Below, piece after piece: positions 1 to 5,077 of a stretch of DNA of 5,077 bases; position 1 is the first letter of the stretch, and each line of letters begins with the position of its first letter. Made by a program: the position numbers and the translations under genes. The notes beneath the pieces were generated by a model that was given only the letters and a program-made list of their open reading frames with translations, ran no database searches and was not told the DNA's origin. Source of the DNA: Pseudomonadota bacterium. Its GTDB lineage: Bacteria; Pseudomonadota; Gammaproteobacteria; Burkholderiales; Sulfuriferulaceae. Where the stretch lies: the NCBI GenBank assembly GCA_021794855.1, contig JAJYPZ010000114.1:1-5077 (forward strand). The letters are read 5' to 3'.

Positions 1-1
1 G

Positions 2-85
2 ATTGTCGAAAACTACGTCCAAAGCCATTATGCGCCAGCCACCGCCGCCCCGCATACCAAAACCATCGCAATCCATCCAGCCTGA
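2..85 (+). CDS. ispG: C-terminal tail of upstream gene, probably IspG (partial)
   Basis: An open frame enters from the left edge and reads 27 codons to a TGA at 83-85, beginning IVENYVQSHYAP and ending in a Thr/Ala/Pro-rich stretch. The tail is too short to show a catalytic motif. The IspG (GcpE, 4-hydroxy-3-methylbut-2-enyl diphosphate synthase, an iron-sulfur enzyme of the MEP isoprenoid pathway) call rests mainly on synteny, because ispG directly precedes hisS in many Gammaproteobacteria. The IV-x-x-YV pattern also resembles, from memory, the end of longer IspG forms. The stop lies 3 bases before the hisS ATG, so this gene is very likely cotranscribed and translationally coupled with hisS. 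That the frame is coding is fairly likely; its identity is inferred. Confidence 0.5.
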   Translation: MVENYVQSHYAPATAAPHTKTIAIHPA

Positions 86-88
86 CCC

Positions 89-1354
89 ATGAATAGCCCT
101 ATCCAAGCCATCCGGGGGATGAACGACATCCTGCCCGAACACATATCGCGCTGGCAACAGTTCGAAAGCATAATCCGCGACTGGCTGACTGCTTACGGCT
201 ATAACGAAATCCGCACCCCTATCGTCGAACAGACCGGCCTGTTCAAACGCGCCATCGGCGAAGTCACCGATATCGTCGAGAAGGAAATGTATTCTTTTGC
301 CGACGCGCTTAACGGCGAAGAACTGTCGTTGCGACCGGAAGGCACTGCCGCCTGCGTGCGCGCCGTGATCCAGCACAATCTGCTGTACCAGAGCCCGCAA
401 CGCCTCTGGTATAGTGGGCCGATGTTCCGCCACGAACGGCCGCAAAAAGGCCGTTATCGCCAGTTTCATCAAGTCGGCGTCGAATCGCTCGGTTACGCCG
501 ATCCGGACATGGACGCCGAACATATCGTTATGACTGCCGACCTTTGGCGCCGGCTGGGTTTGTCCGGCATCGCGCTGGAGCTCAATACGCTGGGCGACAC
601 GGCAGCCCGCTTGCGCTATCGAACCAGACTGATCGCATATCTGGAAGAGCGGTTCGACGAACTCGACGAAGACGCAAAGCGCCGCCTCCACACCAATCCC
701 CTGCGCATACTGGACTCTAAAAACCCGGCCATGCAGGATCTCGCCAACTCTGCGCCGAAACTGTACGACGACCTCGACGATACTGCGAAAACGCATTTCG
801 ACGCGGTTCAGACCTTACTGCGCGCCCACAGCATCGAATACCGCATCAATCCCCGACTGGTACGAGGGCTGGATTATTACAACTATACGGTATTCGAATG
901 GGTCAGCGACCAGCTCGGGGCTCAAGGCACCGTCTGCGCTGGCGGCCGTTACGACAGCCTGATCGAACAGATAGGCGGAAAATCCGCTCCTGCCTGCGGT
1001 TACGCAATGGGCATAGAACGTCTGCTGTCTTTGATGGAAACAGCCGGGATTCCGTTGCCAGCCCATCCGCTGGACGCATATATCGTTCATCGCGGCAATA
1101 TCGCCACCCCGTACGCCTGGCAGCTGGCGCAAGAATTACGCCGGGCGGGACTGAACATCATATTGCATTGCGGCGGCGGCAGTTTCAAGACGCAAATGAA
1201 GAAGGCCGACGCTAGCGGAGCCCGGTTTGCCTGTATCATAGGCGACGATGAAGCTCAAACAGAAAAAATAACTCTCAAGGCTTTACGCTCCACCGCCGAA
1301 CAAACCCAATGCACTCGAATGCAGGGCATAGAACTATTAAAGTCAAGGAATTAG
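89..1354 (+). CDS. hisS: Histidyl-tRNA synthetase (HisRS)
   Basis: Class II aminoacyl-tRNA synthetase that activates histidine with ATP and charges tRNA-His in the cytoplasm; it acts as a homodimer. The 421 residues match the usual length (424 in E. coli). The N-terminal IRGMNDILP segment is followed by motif 1 around [16 protein letters not shown]. Motif 2 is [16 protein letters not shown] with Arg114. The HisA motif RGLDYY lies at 259-264 with catalytic Arg259, and GGRYD at 285-289 is the second histidine-specific block. Motif 3 is [10 protein letters not shown] with Arg311. The C-terminal anticodon-binding domain occupies roughly residues 328-419 and includes the [15 protein letters not shown] segment. 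All catalytic residues expected are present. The ATG at 89 aligns with the E. coli start. It has no recognisable Shine-Dalgarno sequence (upstream bases are pyrimidine-rich), so initiation probably depends on ribosomes finishing the upstream gene at 85. Confidence 0.98.
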   Translation: MNSPIQAIRGMNDILPEHISRWQQFESIIRDWLTAYGYNEIRTPIVEQTGLFKRAIGEVTDIVEKEMYSFADALNGEELSLRPEGTAACVRAVIQHNLLYQSPQRLWYSGPMFRHERPQKGRYRQFHQVGVESLGYADPDMDAEHIVMTADLWRRLGLSGIALELNTLGDTAARLRYRTRLIAYLEERFDELDEDAKRRLHTNPLRILDSKNPAMQDLANSAPKLYDDLDDTAKTHFDAVQTLLRAHSIEYRINPRLVRGLDYYNYTVFEWVSDQLGAQGTVCAGGRYDSLIEQIGGKSAPACGYAMGIERLLSLMETAGIPLPAHPLDAYIVHRGNIATPYAWQLAQELRRAGLNIILHCGGGSFKTQMKKADASGARFACIIGDDEAQTEKITLKALRSTAEQTQCTRMQGIELLKSRN

Positions 1355-1355
1355 C

Positions 1356-2003
1356 ATGGATTACGAATTAGACCTGGACGAACAGGAAAAAATCGACGCA
1401 CTAAAAAATTACTGGCAGCGTTACGGCAATCTGGTCCTGATCATTCTGGCTCTTGCAGCATTCAGTTTGGCGGGCTGGCAATGGTGGCATCATATGCAGC
1501 AAAAAAAATCCGCCGAGGCCAGTGTTTTATATGCCGATTTGCAAAACGCCCGGAAGAACAACCAGCTCCGTATTGTGACCGATACCGCTCAGACACTGAT
1601 GACACAATACGCCAATACAGCTTATTCGGCGCGCGGAGCTATCATTGCAGCCGCAGCCAATGTTCAGGCTGGGAATCTGCCCCTCGCACAGCGCGAACTG
1701 CAATGGGTACTTGTTCATAGCAAGGATGAAGGAATCAAAGCGTGGGCAGGTTTGCACCTGGCTGAAATTCTCATCGACGAAAATCAGCCGGCTGCGGCAT
1801 TGGCGCAATTGAATGCACCGCACCAGGAAGCGTTTGCCAATCTGTATAACGACTTGAAAGGCGATGCGCTGACTATGCAAAACAAGCGACCCGAAGCTCG
1901 GGCGGCCTATAATATCGCTCTGGCAAAACTGCCGCCCGACAGCCAGTTTCGCAACATCGTCGAGGCCAAGCTCAATGCAGTCGGCGGAGTTGCTGCACAA
2001 TGA
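1356..2003 (+). CDS. yfgM: YfgM family ancillary SecYEG translocon protein (TPR-like, membrane anchored)
   Basis: A 215-residue protein (E. coli YfgM has 206) with the family layout. A short acidic cytoplasmic N-terminus (DELDLDEQEKIDALKNYW-like, residues 1-24) precedes one transmembrane helix at about 25-44 that ends in a Trp-rich boundary (WQWW). The rest is an Ala/Leu/Gln-rich helical periplasmic domain of the TPR_21 type, with helices such as residues 128-155 and 165-185. In E. coli, YfgM associates with the SecYEG translocon and the chaperone PpiD and assists periplasmic and outer-membrane proteins as they emerge; that role is transferred by homology and synteny. The start is supported by AAGGAA at 1345-1350, 5 bases before the ATG, and lies 1 base after the hisS stop. 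The stop overlaps the bamB start (ATGA, 2000-2003). Assignment rests on topology, length, position and recognisable similarity rather than on a catalytic motif. Confidence 0.87.
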   Translation: MDYELDLDEQEKIDALKNYWQRYGNLVLIILALAAFSLAGWQWWHHMQQKKSAEASVLYADLQNARKNNQLRIVTDTAQTLMTQYANTAYSARGAIIAAAANVQAGNLPLAQRELQWVLVHSKDEGIKAWAGLHLAEILIDENQPAAALAQLNAPHQEAFANLYNDLKGDALTMQNKRPEARAAYNIALAKLPPDSQFRNIVEAKLNAVGGVAAQ

Positions 2004-3232
2004 ATATCCGTTACGTCACCCTGTCGCTTTTACTCCTCGCCAGCCTGAGCGGCTGCGCCAGCCTTACTCACAATCTCAATCCGCTTAATTGGTTCAGCAG
2101 CAAGGTCCCGGTAGAAAAACCAGCACCACTGGCCCAGTTCAAACCTATAGTTACAGTCACTACGCACTGGAAAATCCATATCGGCAAAAATGACAATATC
2201 GCCTTTACGCCTGCGGTAGCGATCGATGCCGTGTATGTCGCCGCTGCGCAGGGACAGTTTGCCCGCATCAATCCTGTCGACGGAAAAATCATCTGGCGTC
2301 ACAAAATCCCTCCTGCCGGCTCTGCCGCTCCAGAACACGTCGGCTGGTTCAGTTCCCTGTTTCAGCATAAAGCGACAGCGCAGGTCTCGGCAGGCGTCGG
2401 CGCCAATGCGGACAATGAATTTTTAGGCACCCGCGGCGCCCAATTGATCGCATTCGACGATGCAGGAAAACAGCTCTGGGCAACGACCTTATCCAGCGAA
2501 GTCCTCGGCGTGCCGAAAGTTTCCGAGTCGATCGTCGTAGTTCGCACCGAAGATGGCTTCATTTACGGTCTGGACATCACAAACGGCCAGCAAAAATGGG
2601 CATATCAGCATACGCTGCCCAATCTGATGCTGCGTAGCCAGCCCAGCGTATTTATTATCAAAGGAGCTATTTTTGCCGGTTACCCCGGCGGCAAGCTGGT
2701 CGCGCTGTCCCTCGATACCGGAAACATGGGCTGGGAGGCCGAAGTCGCCATTCCCAAAGGCGCTTCACAAATCGAACGGGTATCCGACGTAGCCAGTACC
2801 CCCGTTGCCGACGACAATCAGGTCTGCGCCACGACGTATAAAGGTCGCGTCGCATGCTTCGACACCCACACCGGCAATCTGCTCTGGGCACGGCATATCT
2901 CCAGCACGATAGGACTGGCCATGGACGACGACAACGTTTACGTCAGCGACGACGAAGGCAATGTGGTCGCTTTCGACAAAGCGCACGGCACCAGCCTGTG
3001 GAAGCAAACCTTATTGCATGCCCGCCATATCACGGCGCCGGTCCGGGTCGGCAGCTATCTGGCGGTAGGCGATTTACAAGGCTACGTCCATTTGCTCGCC
3101 CTGGACGACGGCCATTTCGTAGGCCGCGGCGCAACGGATGGCACCGCCATTATCAGTCAACCTCAGGTTTACAATAACGAACTCATCGTACAAACTGCCA
3201 AAGGCAATGTTTACGCGTTGGCTTTCCAATAG
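2000..3232 (+). CDS. bamB: BamB, outer-membrane protein assembly lipoprotein (beta-propeller)
   Basis: A lipoprotein subunit of the BAM complex, which folds beta-barrel proteins into the outer membrane; BamB binds BamA on the periplasmic side. The 410 residues (392 in E. coli) begin with a lipoprotein signal peptide: Arg4, a Leu-rich core, and lipobox LSGC at 16-19, so Cys19 is the predicted lipidated residue. Ala20 at +2 is compatible with outer-membrane sorting. The body is an eight-bladed propeller of PQQ/WD-like repeats. Gly-x-x-x-Trp blade signatures end at Trp99, Trp160, Trp200, Trp245, Trp296 and Trp334, and the last repeat (GHFVG at 371-375) lacks Trp, as in E. coli. The conserved GWFS loop and the SDV-x-x-TPV and VGD-x-x-GY segments are also present. 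The ATG overlaps the yfgM stop by four bases, and GGAG at 1986-1989 sits 10 bases upstream, which favours translational coupling. Confidence 0.96.
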   Translation: MNIRYVTLSLLLLASLSGCASLTHNLNPLNWFSSKVPVEKPAPLAQFKPIVTVTTHWKIHIGKNDNIAFTPAVAIDAVYVAAAQGQFARINPVDGKIIWRHKIPPAGSAAPEHVGWFSSLFQHKATAQVSAGVGANADNEFLGTRGAQLIAFDDAGKQLWATTLSSEVLGVPKVSESIVVVRTEDGFIYGLDITNGQQKWAYQHTLPNLMLRSQPSVFIIKGAIFAGYPGGKLVALSLDTGNMGWEAEVAIPKGASQIERVSDVASTPVADDNQVCATTYKGRVACFDTHTGNLLWARHISSTIGLAMDDDNVYVSDDEGNVVAFDKAHGTSLWKQTLLHARHITAPVRVGSYLAVGDLQGYVHLLALDDGHFVGRGATDGTAIISQPQVYNNELIVQTAKGNVYALAFQ

Positions 3233-3237
3233 CCGCC

Positions 3238-4653
3238 ATGATCAAACCTACTATAGTTCTGGTCGGCCGGCCTAACGTCGGCAAATCGACCTTATTCAAC
3301 CGGCTGACCAAAACTCGCGACGCGATCGTGGCCGATATGCCGGGCCTGACCAGGGATCGCCATTACGGACACGGCAAACTGGGTGAAAAGCCTTATCTTG
3401 TGGTCGATACCGGTGGTTTCGAACCGGTAGCCACCGACGGGATCATGTACGAAATGGCCAGACAAACGCTGCAAGCCGTAGACGAAGCCGACGTCATCCT
3501 GTTTATGGTCGACGTCCGCACCGGCTGTACCGCGCAGGATAAAATCATCGCCGACCGCTTGCGCCAGTGTGGTCGCCCTGTGCATCTGGTCGTCAACAAG
3601 ACCGAAGGCATGCGCCGCGAAGTGGTCGTTGCCGAGTTTTACGAGCTGGCGCTGGGCGAACCGCTGGCCATTTCCGCCAGCCACAGCGAAGGCGTGGCTG
3701 AATTGGTCGAAATCGCGCTCGAACATATTCCCGACGCCGTGGAAGAAATCGAAGACAAGCACCCGAAAATAGCGCTGATCGGTCGTCCCAACGTCGGCAA
3801 ATCGACGCTGATCAACAGTTTCGTCGGCGAAGAACGCGTGATCGCCTTCGATCAGCCCGGCACGACGCGCGACAGCATCTATATCGACTTCGAGCGCAAC
3901 CAGAAACGATACACCTTGATCGATACCGCCGGCGTACGCCGCCGCGGCAAGGTGTTCGAAGCGATAGAAAAATTTTCCGTCATTAAAACCTTGCAGGCGA
4001 TCGAAGACGCCAATGTCGTGATTCTGGTACTCGACGCCCAATCGGAAATTTCCGAACAGGACGCGCACCTGGCCGGATTCGTCCTCGAAACCGGCCGGGC
4101 GTTGGTGGTCGCGGTCAATAAATGGGACGGCTTGAACGATTACCAGCGCGATTGCATCAAACGCGAAATTTCGCGCAAACTGCAATTCCTCGAGTTCGCC
4201 AAATTCCATTACGTATCCGCGCTGAAAAGCATGGGCCTGAACGCCCTGCTGGTGTCCGCCGATCAGGCTTACGCCGCCGCTATGGCCAAACTGTCGACGC
4301 CGCAGCTCACCCGCGTGCTGATCGACGCCGTCGCTGCGCATCAACCGCCAAAAAGCGGCCCATTCCGCCCCAAACTGCGCTATGCCCACCAAGGCGGAAT
4401 GAACCCGCCGCTGATCGTCATCCACGGCAGCGCACTGGACAAAATCAGCGACAGCTATAAACGCTATCTGGAAAAAACGTTTATCCAGGCATTCAAACTG
4501 CAAGGCACCCCGTTAAAAATTCAGTTTAACGTCGGCAGCAACCCCTTCGCCGACAAAAAACCCGCCCCGCTCACCCCCGCCGAAGCCAAAGCGGCGCATC
4601 GCAAACGCCGGCAAGGTCGCAAGATGTACGGCAAGCAGCGCAAAAAAGAATAA
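3238..4653 (+). CDS. der: Der (EngA), tandem GTPase for 50S ribosome assembly
   Basis: An essential ribosome-associated GTPase with two consecutive G domains and a KH-like domain, acting in late maturation of the 50S subunit. The protein is 471 residues (490 in E. coli). G domain 1 has the P-loop GRPNVGKS at 10-17, the switch segment PGLTRD at 35-40, DTGG at 57-60, and NKTE at 120-123 in the G4 position. G domain 2 has GRPNVGKS at 182-189, PGTTRDS, DTAG at 229-232, NKWD at 294-297 and a G5 SAL at 327-329. The KH-like domain spans about 354-440 and contains [11 protein letters not shown]. The C-terminal tail is strongly basic ([17 protein letters not shown]), as expected for rRNA contact. The first G4 motif has Glu where the general GTPase consensus NKxD has Asp. 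The start follows the bamB stop by 5 bases and has no visible Shine-Dalgarno sequence, so expression is probably coupled to bamB. Confidence 0.98.
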   Translation: MIKPTIVLVGRPNVGKSTLFNRLTKTRDAIVADMPGLTRDRHYGHGKLGEKPYLVVDTGGFEPVATDGIMYEMARQTLQAVDEADVILFMVDVRTGCTAQDKIIADRLRQCGRPVHLVVNKTEGMRREVVVAEFYELALGEPLAISASHSEGVAELVEIALEHIPDAVEEIEDKHPKIALIGRPNVGKSTLINSFVGEERVIAFDQPGTTRDSIYIDFERNQKRYTLIDTAGVRRRGKVFEAIEKFSVIKTLQAIEDANVVILVLDAQSEISEQDAHLAGFVLETGRALVVAVNKWDGLNDYQRDCIKREISRKLQFLEFAKFHYVSALKSMGLNALLVSADQAYAAAMAKLSTPQLTRVLIDAVAAHQPPKSGPFRPKLRYAHQGGMNPPLIVIHGSALDKISDSYKRYLEKTFIQAFKLQGTPLKIQFNVGSNPFADKKPAPLTPAEAKAAHRKRRQGRKMYGKQRKKE

Positions 4654-4677
4654 GCTTGCATTCATCCTCTGCATGCT
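4653..4677 (+). other. Imperfect hairpin just after der
   Basis: AGCTTGCA at 4653-4660 and TGCATGCT at 4670-4677 can pair over 8 positions with one T-T mismatch and a 9-base loop. The stem is short and no T-run follows (the next bases are CCCATTAACTG), so it does not qualify as an intrinsic terminator. It could slow polymerase or protect the 3' end of the der message, or be chance. No better terminator candidate is visible between der and the vapB promoter, so termination may be Rho-dependent or transcripts may read through. Confidence 0.3.
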
Positions 4678-4696
4678 CCCATTAACTGCAAGTGAA

Positions 4697-4723
4697 ATAT
4701 CTTGTGATATATATCATTGATAT
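4697..4723. promoter_or_regulatory. Array of inverted half-sites, probable VapBC operator
   Basis: Four 5-bp half-sites alternate in orientation: ATATC 4697-4701, GATAT 4706-4710, ATATC 4711-4715 and GATAT 4719-4723. They form two inverted repeats with 4-base and 3-base spacers, and a central perfect 12-bp palindrome, TGATATATATCA, at 4705-4716. The last half-site overlaps the predicted -35 element. VapB antitoxins commonly carry an AbrB/MazE-type DNA-binding fold, and VapBC complexes commonly repress their own promoters by binding such repeats, so autoregulation is the natural reading. The repeats are seen directly; their function is inferred, and the low sequence complexity (A/T only apart from G and C at the ends) raises the chance of coincidence. 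Confidence 0.55.
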
Positions 4724-4745
4724 GTATTGTTAAAGGGAATATACT
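4717..4745 (+). promoter_or_regulatory. Sigma70-type promoter for vapBC
   Basis: TTGATA at 4717-4722 matches the -35 consensus TTGACA at 5 of 6 positions. TATACT at 4740-4745 matches TATAAT at 5 of 6, with the optimal 17-base spacer. Transcription would begin near 4749-4752, giving a short leader of about 27-30 bases before the vapB ATG. A weaker alternative, TTGTGA (4702-4707) with TATTGT (4725-4730), also has 17-base spacing but only 4 of 6 matches in each box. Confidence 0.65.
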
Positions 4746-4766
4746 TGGAACAGGACCGGTATCAAC

Positions 4767-4774
4767 AAGGAGGT
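4767..4774 (+). promoter_or_regulatory. Strong Shine-Dalgarno of vapB
   Basis: AAGGAGGT is complementary to the 3' end of 16S rRNA over eight bases and ends 4 bases before the ATG at 4779. It fixes the vapB start. It contrasts with hisS and der in the same window, which have no visible site, and fits the need to make antitoxin in excess of toxin. Confidence 0.85.
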
Positions 4775-4778
4775 ACAA

Positions 4779-5021
4779 ATGCCATCCACTGCCAAGCTTT
4801 TCACCACGGGACGCAGCCAGGCGGTAAGGCTGCCAATGGAATTCCGGTTTCAGGGAACGGAAGTCTTCATTCGTCGCAACCCGGCAACGGGTGAGGTCGT
4901 TCTTTCGCCTAAGCCAACATCCTGGCAAGAGTTTTTCGAGCTTGCTGACCACACCGACATCCCGGCTGATTTCATGACTGACCGCGAAGACCTGCCGGCC
5001 GAAGAGAGGAACTTGTTTTGA
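4779..5021 (+). CDS. vapB: VapB-type antitoxin (AbrB/MazE-like DNA-binding fold)
   Basis: An 80-residue protein with the typical two-part layout of VapB antitoxins. The N-terminal part (about 1-45) carries [15 protein letters not shown] at 5-19, the signature of the swapped-hairpin AbrB/MazE/VapB DNA-binding domain, followed by the strand-rich [17 protein letters not shown]. The C-terminal part has Trp49-Gln-Glu-Phe-Phe and ends with [16 protein letters not shown] (65-80), a toxin-binding tail like that of Shigella/Salmonella VapB (DFMDNRE...ERESF, from memory). The expected role is to dimerise, bind and neutralise the VapC ribonuclease, and with it repress the operon. The common Lys after RLP is Met20 here. 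The start is set by a strong ribosome site. The stop (TGA 5019-5021) overlaps the toxin start. The gene has its own promoter and is probably independent of the der operon. Confidence 0.93.
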   Translation: MPSTAKLFTTGRSQAVRLPMEFRFQGTEVFIRRNPATGEVVLSPKPTSWQEFFELADHTDIPADFMTDREDLPAEERNLF

Positions 5022-5077
5022 GCCGCTGCATGCTAGACACGAACATGGCTAGTTATGTCATCAAGGGCCATCCGCCG
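5018..5077 (+). CDS. vapC: VapC toxin, PIN-domain ribonuclease (5' part only)
   Basis: Only the first 20 codons lie in the window; the frame is open to the right edge. Read from the TTG at 5018, the product begins [25 protein letters not shown] is the first strand of a PIN domain, with Asp7 the first of the acidic metal-binding residues. The remaining catalytic acids are outside the window, so integrity cannot be judged. VapC toxins are Mg2+-dependent RNases; many cut initiator tRNA or 23S rRNA, but the target here cannot be told. TTG is preferred over the in-frame ATG at 5030 because AGAGAGGA at 5003-5010 lies 7 bases before TTG but 19 before ATG, the TTGA overlap with the vapB stop is a typical coupling arrangement, and many relatives carry a few residues before MLDTN. 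A start at 5030 remains possible. Confidence 0.87.
   Translation, partial: MSRCMLDTNMASYVIKGHPP

Noticed and set aside
1527..2000. 157-codon open frame on the - strand, opposite yfgM
   Set aside because: It is a mirror of yfgM codon structure; the translation has no recognisable domain and conflicts with a well-supported gene on the + strand.
2302..2430. Possible insertion in BamB between the first blades ([15 protein letters not shown] and onward)
   Set aside because: The GWFS segment and the following strand align with the same loop in E. coli BamB (DGWFS), so the region is a normal, slightly longer family loop rather than an inserted domain.
3292..4503. 403-codon open frame on the - strand, opposite der
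   Set aside because: It lies entirely inside der, whose two G domains and KH-like domain are beyond doubt. The predicted product is Phe/Asp/Gly-rich without a recognisable fold or motif, as expected when a codon-biased GC-rich gene is read in antisense. No ribosome site or promoter was evident.
4653..4677. Intrinsic terminator of the der operon
   Set aside because: The stem is short with a mismatch and there is no following T-run, so I list it only as an imperfect hairpin.
4662..4952. 96-codon open frame on the - strand covering the der-vapB gap
   Set aside because: It runs through the vapB coding region and its control signals. The product has no recognisable family, and the + strand promoter, ribosome site and VapB protein explain the region better.
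1..5077. CRISPR array, tRNA or rRNA gene, insertion sequence or phage attachment site
   Set aside because: No regularly spaced repeats, cloverleaf-like segments, transposase or integrase frames, or terminal inverted repeats were seen on reading both strands.

Overview
The window is a stretch of gammaproteobacterial chromosome. It holds a conserved housekeeping gene string, all on the + strand, followed by the start of a toxin-antitoxin locus. The order (probable ispG tail)-hisS-yfgM-bamB-der matches the ispG-hisS-yfgM-bamB-der arrangement of Escherichia coli and many other Gammaproteobacteria. The proteins are full length and close to the E. coli ones in motifs, but divergent enough to suggest a non-enteric gammaproteobacterium. 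A methanotroph-like (Methylococcales) source is a guess from general sequence character, not something shown here.

Region 1 (1-4653) is tightly packed. The upstream reading frame stops at 85 and hisS starts at 89. hisS stops 1 base before yfgM, yfgM and bamB overlap by ATGA, and der starts 5 bases after bamB. No internal promoter or terminator is visible, so this looks like one transcript. The products span isoprenoid synthesis (IspG, if the call is right), histidyl-tRNA synthesis (HisS), a membrane-anchored Sec-associated periplasmic chaperone (YfgM), a lipoprotein of the outer-membrane protein assembly machine (BamB), and the double-GTPase ribosome assembly factor Der. YfgM and BamB are successive parts of the envelope protein export route, and HisS and Der serve translation.

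Region 2 (4654-4778) is a 125-base AT-rich gap. It has a weak hairpin just after der, an array of four alternating 5-bp half-sites (ATATC/GATAT), a good sigma70-type promoter overlapping the last half-site, and a very strong Shine-Dalgarno sequence.

Region 3 (4779-5077) is a type II toxin-antitoxin operon of the VapBC class. It has a complete 80-residue VapB antitoxin and the first 20 codons of a VapC PIN-domain toxin, which is cut by the window end. The toxin most likely starts at a TTG codon overlapping the antitoxin stop. The locus has its own promoter and operator-like repeats, consistent with an autoregulated accessory module set down next to the core operon. Nothing here looks like a wholly new system; the most noteworthy element is the vapBC control region.
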